From Bradyrhizobium sp. CB2312 (GTDB taxonomy: Bacteria > Pseudomonadota > Alphaproteobacteria > Rhizobiales > Xanthobacteraceae), in assembly GCF_029714425.1 (NCBI RefSeq), contig NZ_CP121668.1, positions 7,399,501-7,463,500 on the forward strand: 64,000 nt of DNA. The letters are read 5' to 3'. The translations under genes were made by a program, and so were the position numbers. This document shows positions 25,387 to 34,719 of this stretch, piece by piece (within the stretch, counting starts at the first letter, position 1; each line of letters starts with the position of its first letter). The notes below the pieces were generated by a model. That model was not told where the DNA came from, made no database searches, and saw only the letters and a list, made by a program, of their open reading frames with translations.

Positions 25387-27162
25387 ATGACCTACCGCGC
25401 GCCGATTTCCGACATGCTGCTGTCGCTCAACCATGGCGCCGGCCTGAAGGCTGCCGTGGAAGCCGGCCATTACGGCGATTTCGACGCCGACATCGCCGCG
25501 GCCGTGCTGGAGGAAGCCGGCAAGTTCGCAACCGACGTGCTGGCGCCGCTCAACAAGGTCGGCGACGAGCACGGCATCAAGCTCGATGACGGCAAGGTCA
25601 CGACCGCGCCGGGCTGGCCGGACGCCTACAAGCGCTGGACCGATGGCGGCTGGAACGCGGTCTCGGGCCCGGAAGGTTTCGGCGGCCAGGGCCTGCCGCT
25701 CGCGATCAACGCGGCCTGCACCGAGATCTGGAGCGCCTCCAACGTCGCCTTCGGCCTCTGCCCGCTGCTGACGGCCTCCGCGATCGAGGCGCTGGAAGCG
25801 CATGGCAGCGACGAGCTGAAGACAATCTATCTCGAGAAGCTCGTCACCGGCGAATGGACCGGCACGATGCAGCTCACCGAGCCGCAGGCCGGCTCCGATG
25901 TCGGCGCGCTGCGCACCCGCGCGGAGAAGCAGGCCGACGGCACCTATCGCATCAAGGGGACGAAGATCTTCATCACCTATGGTGAGCACGACATGACCGA
26001 CAACATCGTGCATTTCGTGCTGGCGCGCCTGCCCGATGCGCCCGCCGGCACCAAGGGGATCTCGCTGTTCCTGGTGCCGAAGTTCATGGTCAATTCCGAC
26101 GGCTCGCTGGGGCAGCGCAACGACATCTTCGCCTCTGGCGTCGAGCACAAGCTCGGCATGCATGCCTCGCCGACCTGCACCATGACCATGGGCGATCATG
26201 GCGGCGCCATCGGCTTTTTGATCGGCGAAGAGAACCAAGGCATGCGCTGCATGTTCACGATGATGAACCAGGCCCGCCTCGGCGTTGGCCTCGAGGGCGT
26301 CGGCGTTGCCGACCGCGCCTATCAGCAGGCCCTCGCCTATGCCCAGGAGCGCAAGCAGGGCCGCGCCGTCGGCAAGAAGGGCGACGGCTCGGACCCGATC
26401 TTCGTGCATCCCGACGTCAAGCGCATGCTGATGCGGATGCGGGCGCAGACGGCGGCCGCGCGCACCATCTGCTATGCCACCGCCGTGGCACTGGACGTCT
26501 CCATCCGCGCCAGGGATCCCAAGGTTCGTGCCGATGCTGCCGCGCGCGCGGCGCTGCTGACGCCGATGGCAAAGGGCTATTCCACCGACATCGGCAACGA
26601 GGTCGCCTATCTCGGCGTGCAGGTGCATGGCGGCATGGGCTTCATCGAGGAAACTGGCGCTGCGCAGCACTATCGCGATGCGCGCATCACCGCGATCTAC
26701 GAGGGCACCAACGGCATCCAGGCGATCGATCTCGTGACGCGCAAGCTCGCGGCCAATGGCGGCGCTGCGGTGTGGGCGCTGCTCGACGAACTCGCAGCGA
26801 CCGTCAAGCAGGTGGAGACGTCCAACGATCCCGCTTTCGGCACCACGGGCGTAAAATTGCGCGAGGCGCTGGAGGCCTTGACGCGCACCAGCAAATGGCT
26901 GCTCGAGCGCGTGACCTCCGCGCCGAACGAGGCGCTCGCCGGCGCAACCCCGTATCTGCAGCAGTTCGGCGCGACGCTCGGCGGCTGTATGCTGGCCTCC
27001 GAAGCGCTCGCCGCGAAGGCCGACGGCCTTGGCGATGCGCCACGCTACGTCTCGCTCGCACGCTTCTTCGCCGAGAACATCGCCGTGCAGGCCGGCGCGC
27101 TCGAGCGCACCGTGACGGAGAGCGCGGACTCGGTCGCGGCGGCGGATGCGGTGTTGTTGTAG
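25387..27162 (+). CDS. Acyl-CoA dehydrogenase, long form with C-terminal extension
   Basis: 591 residues, the length of the DmdC/FadE-like acyl-CoA dehydrogenases with a PF12806-type C-terminal domain. Visible blocks: M-Q-L-T-E-P-Q-A-G-S-D (FAD/substrate), F-I-T-Y-G-E-H-D, and Q-V-H-G-G-M-G-F-I-E-E-T with Y-E-G-T-N-G-I-Q, whose Glu is the expected catalytic base. It oxidises an acyl-CoA to the enoyl-CoA, passing electrons to ETF; relatives include 3-methylmercaptopropionyl-CoA dehydrogenase, but the substrate cannot be assigned here. An enoyl-CoA hydratase gene lies about 1.7 kb downstream, separated by a divergent MFS gene. Confidence 0.9.
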   Translation: MTYRAPISDMLLSLNHGAGLKAAVEAGHYGDFDADIAAAVLEEAGKFATDVLAPLNKVGDEHGIKLDDGKVTTAPGWPDAYKRWTDGGWNAVSGPEGFGGQGLPLAINAACTEIWSASNVAFGLCPLLTASAIEALEAHGSDELKTIYLEKLVTGEWTGTMQLTEPQAGSDVGALRTRAEKQADGTYRIKGTKIFITYGEHDMTDNIVHFVLARLPDAPAGTKGISLFLVPKFMVNSDGSLGQRNDIFASGVEHKLGMHASPTCTMTMGDHGGAIGFLIGEENQGMRCMFTMMNQARLGVGLEGVGVADRAYQQALAYAQERKQGRAVGKKGDGSDPIFVHPDVKRMLMRMRAQTAAARTICYATAVALDVSIRARDPKVRADAAARAALLTPMAKGYSTDIGNEVAYLGVQVHGGMGFIEETGAAQHYRDARITAIYEGTNGIQAIDLVTRKLAANGGAAVWALLDELAATVKQVETSNDPAFGTTGVKLREALEALTRTSKWLLERVTSAPNEALAGATPYLQQFGATLGGCMLASEALAAKADGLGDAPRYVSLARFFAENIAVQAGALERTVTESADSVAAADAVLL

Positions 27163-27213
27163 GCGACGTTCCGCTTTGACTGCGATGTAATGGGAGGCAT
27201 CTCCACTCCCCGC

Positions 27214-27351
27214 TGTCATTCCCCGCCACCGGGTCTCGCCTTCGGCGAGCCCGATGACAGGCTCCGGCGGGGAATCCAGTACGCCGTGGCTTCTCGGTCA
27301 ATCACCGATGTCTCGGAGTACTGGATCGCCCGATCAAGTCGGGCGACGACA
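27214..27351. repeat. Palindromic intergenic repeat, tgtcattcc...gacgaca type
   Basis: GC-rich inverted segments such as gtctcgccttcggcgagcc, the pair ccagtac/gtactgg and gcccgatcaagtcgggc, bounded by tgtcattcc and cgacgaca. A further hairpin (cccggatcg...ccatccggg) follows at 27390-27416. It sits between convergent genes. Related units are at 45226-45326 and 53333-53423. Confidence 0.65.
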
Positions 27352-27416
27352 TCGCGTGTGTGCTAAGCGCCTACCACAAGCGAAGCTTTCCCGGATCGCG
27401 CTTCGCTCCATCCGGG

Positions 27417-28655
27417 CTACGAAGCCACGACCTTCACGCGTCTCCCCGGCCGCCACAGCACGATGCCCGCGGCCACCAGATCCAGCATCACGCACATCGA
27501 AAACGCCGTCGTGTAATTGCCGGTAAAACTGTGCACGAGGCCGACGATGCCGGGGCCGAAGGCGCTGACGATACCGCTGATCGAGGTGCCCAATCCCATC
27601 GCCGCCGCGAAGGCGGTGGAGCCGATCTCGCGCTGGATGATCAGCGGTGGGAACGTGATCATGTTGCCGATCGAGAAGCCATAGACGGCGCAGCACAGCA
27701 GCAGCACCGTCGGGCTGGTGGTCTGCAGGAGCACGAACAGCGCCGCCGCCTGGCTCGTCATCGACGCCGCGCAAGCGAGCCGGGGATCGAGCCGGTCCAC
27801 GAACAGGCCGAGCGATAGGCGGCCGACCACCGCCATCGCCGCCATGATGGTGACCGCAAGGCCGGCGGCGTGACGGCCGATCAGCGGCTCGAGGAACGCC
27901 ACCTGGTGGATGATGAATCCCATCTGCGCCAGCAGCGCGATGGCGATCGGCAGCACCATGGTCCAGAACGCCGCGTTGGCGAGCAGGGTCCTGCGTGAAT
28001 GCGCCGGCGCGGCCACACCGCCCGCGGCCGCACGCCCACCGGGGGCCGGCGACATCCCTGCGGGCCAGCCGATGAAGCCCACGACCACCGGCAGCACCAG
28101 CCCCACCATCACGATCGTCGCCGCGAGCATCGCCGAGCGGAAGCCGATGCTGCTCGTCAGCGACAGCAGCAGTGGCACGAGGATGATGCCGCCGCAAGTT
28201 GCGCCGTTGAACGCGAGGCTGAGCGCGAGCCCGCGGCGCCGCTCGAACCAGGCGTTCAGCACCGTCGCGATCACCACGGTGCCCATGCCGGCCCAGCCGA
28301 CCGCCATCAGCGCATAGGCGAGATAGAGCTGCCACGGCGTCTGCATCAGCGCCAGCAGCGCGGTTGAAGCGCCGAGCGCCGACAGGCCGCACAGGATCAG
28401 CGCGCGCAGCCCGATGCGGGCGAGCAGATCGTCGGTGAAGATGACGAGGACGGAGGTCAGCAGGAACGAGAAGGTGCTGGCGGCGGAGACCAGCGTGCCC
28501 GGCCAGCCATGAGCGCGCTGCAGCTCGGCAAGATAGACGCCCTGGCCGTAAAGGCCGAAGCCGAACGTGAAGAAGGCCATCAGGAAGCAGGCCAGCACCA
28601 CGCGCCAGCCGCGATAACGCAGCGAGGATTCGTCAACTCCCGTTGCGGCAATCAT
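27417..28655 (-). CDS. MFS transporter, monocarboxylate/oxalate-type
   Basis: 412 residues if started at the ATG at 28655; the open frame extends upstream to 28838 but those ~60 residues look untranslated. Twelve transmembrane helices are visible. The first is A-C-F-L-M-A-F-F-T-F-G-F-G-L-Y with Y-G-Q-G-V-Y-L, followed by helices with G-W-A-G-M-G-T-V-V and G-x-x-x-D-R-L-D-P-R in the central loop region. The pattern fits the monocarboxylate/oxalate:formate branch of MFS. The start codon is uncertain because no clear Shine-Dalgarno is present. Confidence 0.82.
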   Translation of the reverse strand: MIAATGVDESSLRYRGWRVVLACFLMAFFTFGFGLYGQGVYLAELQRAHGWPGTLVSAASTFSFLLTSVLVIFTDDLLARIGLRALILCGLSALGASTALLALMQTPWQLYLAYALMAVGWAGMGTVVIATVLNAWFERRRGLALSLAFNGATCGGIILVPLLLSLTSSIGFRSAMLAATIVMVGLVLPVVVGFIGWPAGMSPAPGGRAAAGGVAAPAHSRRTLLANAAFWTMVLPIAIALLAQMGFIIHQVAFLEPLIGRHAAGLAVTIMAAMAVVGRLSLGLFVDRLDPRLACAASMTSQAAALFVLLQTTSPTVLLLCCAVYGFSIGNMITFPPLIIQREIGSTAFAAAMGLGTSISGIVSAFGPGIVGLVHSFTGNYTTAFSMCVMLDLVAAGIVLWRPGRRVKVVAS

Positions 28656-28741
28656 CGGTCGAGCGATCGGCCAAGATGAACGACATGCGCAACCCTCCCC
28701 CACAACCAACGGTTTTTCAAATGAAACATTGTAGCCAATTG

Positions 28742-28754
28742 TTGCAATGCGCAA
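28742..28754. promoter_or_regulatory. Candidate operator palindrome upstream of the MFS and enoyl-CoA hydratase genes
   Basis: ttgcaatgcgcaa is a short inverted repeat (ttgc...gcaa) in the divergent intergenic region. It lies about 90 bp upstream of the MFS start and about 155 bp upstream of the hydratase start. A repressor site is plausible; no binding protein is evident. Confidence 0.3.
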
Positions 28755-28909
28755 CGGCTCGTGAGACACCATGCGGCGAGCGCCATACGCCCGCCTCACG
28801 GGGTCGTTCCCGAAAAGGTCGAGCTGCCGCATTGGCACGCCTGCAAGATCATGTAGGCTGAGGCTTGAGAGACTCGCCAGCAGCGGCGCGGCGGGTGCAG
28901 GGGGTTGTT

Positions 28910-29668
28910 ATGGCGAATGGCAATATCATCGTCACCGAAGAGCGCGGAACCCGCGTGATCACCCTGCGCCGCCCCGGCAAGAAGAACGCGATCACGCAGG
29001 ACATGTACCGCGAGATGAGCCGCGCGATCGACACCGCGCAGAACAATCCCGACATCCGCTGCATGATCATCACCGGCGGCTCGGGCGTGTTCACCGCGGG
29101 CGACGACATCGACGACTTCCTGAAAGCCGACGCGGCGCGCCCGGAGACGCTGTCGAACGGCGCAAAATTTCTCTATTCGCTCGCGCTCAACGTCAAGCCG
29201 ATCATCGCGGCGGTCGACGGCGCCTCGATCGGCATGGGCACCGTGATGCTGTTCCATTGCGATTACGTGCTGGCCTCCACTGCAGCGACCTTTTCGGCGC
29301 CCTACATCAATCTCGGGCTTGTGCCGGTCGGCGCAGCCAGCCTGTTGATGCCGAACACGATGGGCTACCAGCGCGCCTTCGCCATGCTGATCATGGGCCG
29401 GACCTTCACCGCCGAGCAGGCCGAAGCCGCAGGCTTCGTCAACACCGTGGTCTCGCCGGGACATACCGAGGTCGAGGCCCGCAAGGTGGCGCGCGAGATC
29501 TGCAGGCTGCCGGCCGAGGCGGTCGCGACCTCGCGCAAATTGCTGCGCGCGGCCCCGGAAGCGCTCACCCGCCGCATCGACCAGGAAGCCCATCTGTTCG
29601 GCGAGCGGCTCAAGTCGGACGAAGCCGTCGCCGCGTTCAACGCGTTCGCGAACAGGAAGAAGCGCTGA
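28910..29668 (+). CDS. Enoyl-CoA hydratase / crotonase-family protein
   Basis: 252 residues from the ATG at 28910. Crotonase fold: R-P-G-K-K-N-A-I-T near the N-terminus binds CoA, G-S-G-V-F-T-A-G-D-D-I-D-D-F is oxyanion loop 1, and A-A-V-D-G-A-S-I-G-M-G loop 2. The first catalytic Glu position of true hydratases is replaced (A-S-I-G-M-G-T-V-M), so it may be an isomerase-like or other crotonase. The L-V-P-V-G-A-A-S-L-L segment holds the usual second acidic position as Val. Probably works with fatty or aromatic acyl-CoA intermediates. Confidence 0.85.
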   Translation: MANGNIIVTEERGTRVITLRRPGKKNAITQDMYREMSRAIDTAQNNPDIRCMIITGGSGVFTAGDDIDDFLKADAARPETLSNGAKFLYSLALNVKPIIAAVDGASIGMGTVMLFHCDYVLASTAATFSAPYINLGLVPVGAASLLMPNTMGYQRAFAMLIMGRTFTAEQAEAAGFVNTVVSPGHTEVEARKVAREICRLPAEAVATSRKLLRAAPEALTRRIDQEAHLFGERLKSDEAVAAFNAFANRKKR

Positions 29669-29677
29669 GGAGCTTGT

Positions 29678-29825
29678 CCCCTCTCCCCTTGTGGGAGAGG
29701 GTGGATCGCCGCGGAGCGGCGAGACGGGTGAGGGGTTGTCTCCGCAGGCTCCTCTCTCAACGTAATTCGCGGAGACAACCCCTCATCCGACGCTTCGCGC
29801 CACCTTCTCCCACAAGGGGAGAAGG
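29678..29825. repeat. Long inverted repeat, ccctctcccc...ggggagaagg type
   Basis: Left arm 29678-29745 (ccctctccccttgtgggag ... gtgaggggttgtctcc) and right arm 29770-29825 (ggagacaacccctcat ... cccacaaggggagaagg) are near-complementary over about 55 bases with nested small hairpins. The same architecture recurs at 36672-36792. Typical dispersed repeat of this genus; could act as a terminator between the hydratase and nucleotidase genes. Confidence 0.75.
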
Positions 29826-29892
29826 AAGAAAGCAGAGCGCGTTCACGACAATGCTTCGTGAAATCTTCGCGCGGACCGACTAGTCTGGTTCC

Positions 29893-31548
29893 ATGCGATA
29901 CCGATCCATCCTTGCCGCGCTCGCGCTCATCTCCGCCCTGCCCTCCGCGGCCCAAACCACAGCGCCGGTCGAGCTGCGCATTCTCGCGATCAACGATTTT
30001 CACGGCAATCTGCGGCCGCCGCCGGGCGGCATCCGCATCGGCGATCCCGAGGACAAGAGCAAGAAGGTCATGGTCGCCGCCGGCGGGGCCGAGTACATGG
30101 CAACGCTGGTCAAGCAGCTGCGCGAGGGACACAAGAACACGATCTTCGTCGCTGCCGGCGATCTGATCGGCGCGAGCCCGTTCCTGTCGGCGATGTTTCA
30201 CGACGAGCCCACGGTCGAGGCGCTGTCGATGATGGGGCTCGCGATCACCTCCGTCGGCAATCACGAGTTCGACGAGGGCAAGACCGAGCTCTTGCGGATG
30301 CAGAACGGCGGCTGCCATCCGCTCGACGGTTGCCAGGGGCCGCATCCGTTCACCGGCGCCAAATTCCACTATCTCGCGGCCTCCACCGTGGAGACCGCGA
30401 CCGGCAAGAGCGTGCTGCCGCCTTACGAGATCCGGGAATTCGACGGCATTCCCGTCGCCTTCATCGGCCTCACCTTGAGAGAGACCGCGGGCATCGTCTC
30501 GCCGTCAGGCATTGCCGGGCTCGAATTCCGCGACGAGGCCGAGACGGTGAACGCGCTGGTGCCGCAGCTGAAGGCGCGCGGCGTCGAGGCGATCGTGGTG
30601 CTGATCCACCAGGGCGGCGAGCCCTCGGGCGACTACAATGAATGCCCGGCGATCACGGGCCCGATCGTCGACATCGTCAGGAAATTCGACCGCGCCGTCG
30701 ACATCGTCGTCAGCGGCCACACCCACCGCGCCTATGTCTGCGACATCGACGGACGGCTCGTCACCAGCGGCGACAAATACGGCACGCTGGTCACCGCGAT
30801 CGATCTCAAGCTCGATCCTGTTACCCGCGACATCGTCGGCGCGAAAGCCGAGAACGTCATCGTCGCCAACGCCTCGCTGGCGAAAGACCCCGAGCAGACC
30901 GCGCTGATCGAGTCCTACGACAAGCTCGCAGCGCCGATCGCCAATCGCCCGGCCGGCTCGGTCACGCAGACGCTGTCGCGCGTGCCGAACGAGGCCGGCG
31001 AGAGCGCGCTCGGCGACGTCATCGCCGATGCGCAGCTCGCCGCAACCAAGGACACCAAGGACGGCAGCGCAGTCATCGCGCTCACCAATCCCGGCGGCAT
31101 CCGCACCGATATCGTGCCAAAGGAGAACGGCGCGATCACCTTCGGCGACGTGTTCTCCAGCCAGCCGTTCCGCAACCGTCTCGTCACCATGACGCTGACC
31201 GGGAGCCAGCTCAAGGACATGCTCGAGCAGCAATGGCTCGATCCGAAGCGGCCGCGGATCCTCCAGGTCTCGAACGGGTTCAGTTACGCCTGGGACGCAT
31301 CGAAGCCGTTCGGCGAGCGCGTCAGCCTCGACAAGATGACACTCAACGGCACGCCCATCGAAGCCGGCAGCGGTTACCGCGTCACCCTCAACGATTACCT
31401 CGCCGTCGGCGGCGACGGTTTCACCGTCGCCAAGCAAGGCACCTCGCCGCAATATGGCGGCTATGACGCGGACGCGCTGTTCGCCTTCTTCCGGGCGCAC
31501 GGGCCGATTGGGCCGTTGCCACCGACCCGCATCCTGCGGGTGAATTGA
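29893..31548 (+). CDS. Bifunctional metallophosphatase / 5'-nucleotidase, secreted
   Basis: 551 residues; signal peptide 1-20 ending S-A-A. The N-terminal calcineurin-like domain has all metal-binding blocks: N-D-F-H-G-N, A-G-D-L-I-G-A-S-P, G-N-H-E-F-D-E-G, V-S-G-H-T-H-R-A-Y. The C-terminal 5'-nucleotidase domain follows (G-E-S-A-L-G-D-V-I-A-D-A, N-P-G-G-I-R, I-T-F-G-D-V-F, and the substrate-clamping N-D-Y-L-A-V-G-G-D-G-F). UshA-type enzymes hydrolyse nucleotides in the periplasm for phosphate and nucleoside salvage. An IS630 element lies 49 bp after its stop. Confidence 0.93.
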   Translation: MRYRSILAALALISALPSAAQTTAPVELRILAINDFHGNLRPPPGGIRIGDPEDKSKKVMVAAGGAEYMATLVKQLREGHKNTIFVAAGDLIGASPFLSAMFHDEPTVEALSMMGLAITSVGNHEFDEGKTELLRMQNGGCHPLDGCQGPHPFTGAKFHYLAASTVETATGKSVLPPYEIREFDGIPVAFIGLTLRETAGIVSPSGIAGLEFRDEAETVNALVPQLKARGVEAIVVLIHQGGEPSGDYNECPAITGPIVDIVRKFDRAVDIVVSGHTHRAYVCDIDGRLVTSGDKYGTLVTAIDLKLDPVTRDIVGAKAENVIVANASLAKDPEQTALIESYDKLAAPIANRPAGSVTQTLSRVPNEAGESALGDVIADAQLAATKDTKDGSAVIALTNPGGIRTDIVPKENGAITFGDVFSSQPFRNRLVTMTLTGSQLKDMLEQQWLDPKRPRILQVSNGFSYAWDASKPFGERVSLDKMTLNGTPIEAGSGYRVTLNDYLAVGGDGFTVAKQGTSPQYGGYDADALFAFFRAHGPIGPLPPTRILRVN

Positions 31549-31597
31549 TCCGGATCAAACGGACTGGCCCGCCGTTTGCCATTCTGCAGGGAACACC

Positions 31598-32786
31598 TAG
31601 TCATCTGGAACGCAAGTTCGTCACATTAGTTGATAGCTCGAATCTCTACAGAGGAGAGAGCTTGTGGCGAATGCAGGTGAGCGAGGCCGGCCGATCGCGC
31701 CGTTGGTGCTTAGTCCGCCGGAGCGGGCGTACTTGGAGAGACAAGTTCGTCGTCATCGCGTTGCCCGATCGCTATCTGAGCGCTGCCGCGCGATCCTGCG
31801 GTGTGCGGATGGCTTGCCAAGCAAGTCTGTGGCTGTCGAACTCGGCCTCCACGAACACACCGTCGGCAAGTGGCGCCGCCGATTTTTGAAGGATCGCTGT
31901 GATGGCCTGCTTGACGAGGCCCGCCCGGGCCGCCCTCGAACCATCAACGACGATCAGGTTGCTGAGGTAATTGAGCGGACATTGCGTACAACGCCACCCG
32001 ACGCGACGCACTGGTCGATCCGCTCAATGGCTGCGGAAACTGGCTTTTCCCACACCACGATCCGCCGAATGTGGACGGCGTTCGGCCTGCAGCCGCACCG
32101 CAGCCAGACATTCAAGCTGTCGAGCGACCCGCTGTTCGTCGACAAGGTCCGCGATATCGTCGGCCTTTACCTTTCCCCACCGAACCGAGCCCTTGTCCTC
32201 AGTGTCGATGAGAAAAGCCAGATCCAGGCCCTGGATCGCGAGCAGCCGGTCCTGCCGATGATGCCGGGCGTACCGGAACGGCGCACGCACAGCTATGTGC
32301 GGCATGGTACGACCTCGCTGTTTGCCGCGCTCGATGTCGCCTCTGGATTCGTCATCGGCAAATGCTACAAGCGCCACCGGGCAGTCGAGTTCTTGAAGTT
32401 CCTCAAAGAGATCGACGCTCAAGTCCCTGAAGGGATCGATGTCCATATCGTCATGGACAACTACGCCACTCACAAAACACCCAAGATCAAAGCGTGGCTC
32501 GCCCGTCGGCCGCATTATCATGTCCACTTCACGCCGACTTCCGCGTCATGGATCAATCAGGTCGAACGCTGGTTCGCTGAGCTCACCCGAAAGCAGATCC
32601 AGCGAGGTGTTCACACCTCCGTCAGGCAGCTCGAGGCCGACATCCGTACCTTCATCGACCTGCACAACAAAAATCCCAAGCCCTTCAAATGGACCAAGTC
32701 CGCAGACCAGATTTTGGCTTCCGTCAAACGCTTCTGCCACAAAGCCCAGCAGACTTTATGTGGCGAACTTTAGATTCACGTGACTA
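31598..32786 (+). mobile_element. Complete IS630-family insertion sequence
   Basis: A TA dinucleotide flanks each end (31598-31599 and 32785-32786), the target duplication typical of IS630. Between them lie terminal inverted repeats of 27 bp with 20 matches: 31600-31626 (gtcatctgg...gttcgtcacat) and the complement of 32758-32784 (gtcacgtga...gttcgccacat). The element is 1185 bp without the TA copies and contains one intact transposase gene whose stop codon lies in the right repeat. Confidence 0.85.
31664..32773 (+). CDS. IS630-family transposase
   Basis: 369 residues, intact. N-terminal helix-turn-helix region (S-V-A-V-E-L-G-L-H-E-H-T-V-G-K-W-R-R-R-F), a linker with R-P-G-R-P-R, and a second HTH (G-F-S-H-T-T-I-R-R-M-W). 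The DDE catalytic domain has its acidic residues in L-S-V-D-E-K-S-Q, I-V-M-D-N-Y-A-T-H and Q-V-E-R-W-F-A-E-L. Full length and no frame damage suggest an active or recently active element. Both terminal repeats are present around it. Confidence 0.95.
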   Translation: MANAGERGRPIAPLVLSPPERAYLERQVRRHRVARSLSERCRAILRCADGLPSKSVAVELGLHEHTVGKWRRRFLKDRCDGLLDEARPGRPRTINDDQVAEVIERTLRTTPPDATHWSIRSMAAETGFSHTTIRRMWTAFGLQPHRSQTFKLSSDPLFVDKVRDIVGLYLSPPNRALVLSVDEKSQIQALDREQPVLPMMPGVPERRTHSYVRHGTTSLFAALDVASGFVIGKCYKRHRAVEFLKFLKEIDAQVPEGIDVHIVMDNYATHKTPKIKAWLARRPHYHVHFTPTSASWINQVERWFAELTRKQIQRGVHTSVRQLEADIRTFIDLHNKNPKPFKWTKSADQILASVKRFCHKAQQTLCGEL

Positions 32787-32862
32787 GATTGGGATTTGCA
32801 TTGCGTTTTGGCGCCGGATGCGTCAACGACGTCGAGAGCCCGTATTCTGTGAGGCCGACCTG

Positions 32863-33792
32863 ATGAGCACGCTTCTCCTCTCCCACAAGGCCTGCCTCGA
32901 CCACGTCACGCCGCCGGGACATCCTGAACGGCCCGACCGCCTGCGCGCGGTGGAGGAAGCGCTGTCGCATGAGCGCTTCCAGTTCCTGGTGCGCGACCAG
33001 GCGCCGGAGGGCGATCTCGATCTCGTGACGCTGTGCCACAACGAGCATTACGTCACCGAGCTGCGCCACATCGCGCCGACCAGCGGCCAGGTCTATATCG
33101 ACGGCGACACCTCGATGTCACCCGGCACGTGGGAAGCGGTGATGCGCGGCGTCGGCGGCGCGGTGGCGGCGACCGAAGCGGTGATGAACGGCGAGCACCG
33201 CAACGCCTTCGTCGCGGTGCGCCCGCCCGGCCATCACGCCGAGATCGGCAAGCCGATGGGCTTCTGCTTCTTCGACAATGTCGCGATCGCCGCGCGCCAT
33301 GCGCAGCGCAAATATGGCATCAAGCGCGCGGCGATCGTCGATTTCGACGTGCATCACGGCAACGGCACGCAGGACATCTTCTGGTCGGACCCGACCGTGA
33401 TGTACTGCTCGACGCACCAGATGCCGCTGTTCCCGGGCACCGGCGCGAAGGGCGAACGCGGCGATCACGACACCATCGTCAATGCACCGCTCGCTTCCGA
33501 GGACGGCGGCCCTGAATTCCGCTCCGCGTTCGAGAGTCTGATCCTGCCGCGGCTGGAAAAGTTCAGCCCCGAGCTGCTGATCATCTCCGCCGGCTTCGAT
33601 GCGCATTACCGCGATCCGCTGGCGTCCCTGAATTTGCGCGCCGAGGACTACACCTGGGTCACGCGCAAGCTGATGGACCTTGCCGACAAGTCCGCAGGCG
33701 GGCGCGTTGTCTCCGTGCTCGAAGGCGGCTATGACCTGCAAGGATTGAAAGAATCTGTTACGGCGCATGTCGGCGCCCTCATGGGCGCCTGA
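32863..33792 (+). CDS. Histone-deacetylase-family (acetylpolyamine/acetoin-type) hydrolase
   Basis: 309 residues from the ATG at 32863. Arginase/deacetylase fold with R-P-P-G-H-H-A-E (tandem His), D-F-D-V-H-H-G-N-G-T-Q (zinc ligands Asp and His) and S-A-G-F-D-A-H-Y-R-D-P-L-A (third zinc Asp). Bacterial members remove acetyl groups from small amines or proteins; the substrate is unknown. The gene stands before xseB and dxs. The IS630 insertion ends 76 bp upstream and may have replaced its native promoter. Confidence 0.92.
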   Translation: MSTLLLSHKACLDHVTPPGHPERPDRLRAVEEALSHERFQFLVRDQAPEGDLDLVTLCHNEHYVTELRHIAPTSGQVYIDGDTSMSPGTWEAVMRGVGGAVAATEAVMNGEHRNAFVAVRPPGHHAEIGKPMGFCFFDNVAIAARHAQRKYGIKRAAIVDFDVHHGNGTQDIFWSDPTVMYCSTHQMPLFPGTGAKGERGDHDTIVNAPLASEDGGPEFRSAFESLILPRLEKFSPELLIISAGFDAHYRDPLASLNLRAEDYTWVTRKLMDLADKSAGGRVVSVLEGGYDLQGLKESVTAHVGALMGA

Positions 33793-33866
33793 CGACAATC
33801 GCCACATTGAGCCCGCAAAACCTGCCTTCACTCCAAGGAAAGCGAATAGGGCAATCGGAAACGGAT

Positions 33867-34118
33867 ATGGCCGAAAACACCCAAGTCGACGTCTCCAGGC
33901 TCACCTTCGAGCGCGCGATCGAGGAACTCGAAACGATCGTCAAGCGGCTCGAGGACGGCAAGGTGCCGCTCGAGGAATCCGTGACGATCTACGAGCGTGG
34001 CGAAGCCTTGAAGCGTCGCTGCGAGGACCTGCTGCGCCAGGCCGAGGCCCGCGTCGACAAGATCACCACCGATGCCAGCGGCCAGGCCACAGGCACCGCG
34101 CCGCTCGACGTGCAGTAA
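33867..34118 (+). CDS. xseB: Exodeoxyribonuclease VII small subunit
   Basis: 83 residues from the ATG at 33867. Typical XseB: L-T-F-E-R-A-I-E-E-L-E-T-I-V-K-R-L-E-D-G-K-V-P-L-E-E-S block with Y-E-R-G-E-A-L-K-R-R-C-E and a disordered tail. It pairs with XseA to degrade single-stranded DNA. xseA is not in the window. It sits between the HDAC-like gene and dxs. Confidence 0.95.
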   Translation: MAENTQVDVSRLTFERAIEELETIVKRLEDGKVPLEESVTIYERGEALKRRCEDLLRQAEARVDKITTDASGQATGTAPLDVQ

Positions 34119-34719
34119 GGCCGACACGCCCAATTCCATTCTGCCCGGCGCCGCCTGCATGAAGGGCTTCATGCGGGAGTTCCGTCCGTATTTTCCGTGG
34201 CGGGGTAGTTCCGCGGGCGTTCCGGCTGCGGAACCGGTCAAATCCAACGCCTCCGCAGGCCGGAACCAGGCCACAAGCGGGCAAAAAGTACATATTTTCA
34301 CCGAAAAGCGCTGCCAACGAAGCAGTTGGGGAGGAACCGCCGGTCCCTGCCCAAGGTTAACCAATCTGGCCCGCCGGTTGCAGCTGCATGGCCGTAATCG
34401 GCGGGGCGGGTTGGCTTTGGCCCAAGCTTTGGTGTAAAGCTGCGCGGAGTGTGGCTTTTTGCAAGCCTTGCGTGGGCACTGATTACCGACGACAAGCGCT
34501 TCAAACTGCTGGTGAATTGGCTGGGACGGACGAAGCCGATCTAAGTGACAGGGATCACAGAGACTGAACCGGAGCGCACCTAAGCTCACCTAAGCTTGAA
34601 GACGGGGCCGTGCCCCAGGCAGGTGGCTCCGACGGTTTTAGGATTCGCGCTGCGCCGATATTGTGCAAACCCATCGCGCACCGGAACGACCTTCCGGCGC
34701 TGACAAATTGGAAATCGCC
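34119..34719. other. Intergenic between xseB and dxs, with one possible micro-ORF
   Basis: No standard gene. A plus-strand frame from a GTG at 34449 to TAA at 34542-34544 would encode 31 residues with a hydrophobic start (V-W-L-F-A-S-L-A-W-A-L-I) and a basic end (R-T-K-P-I). Its Shine-Dalgarno is too close to be convincing, so I leave it uncalled. Two copies of cacctaagct lie at 34577-34596. The dxs promoter should be here. Confidence 0.4.

Noticed and set aside
25345..27219. 624-residue open frame on the minus strand
   Set aside because: It is a shadow of the acyl-CoA dehydrogenase gene in high-GC DNA; it has Arg/His-rich composition and no domain.
28655..28838. Extended N-terminus of the MFS transporter
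   Set aside because: The upstream 61 residues lack conservation-like features and cover the candidate operator palindrome; the first transmembrane helix begins soon after the ATG at 28655.
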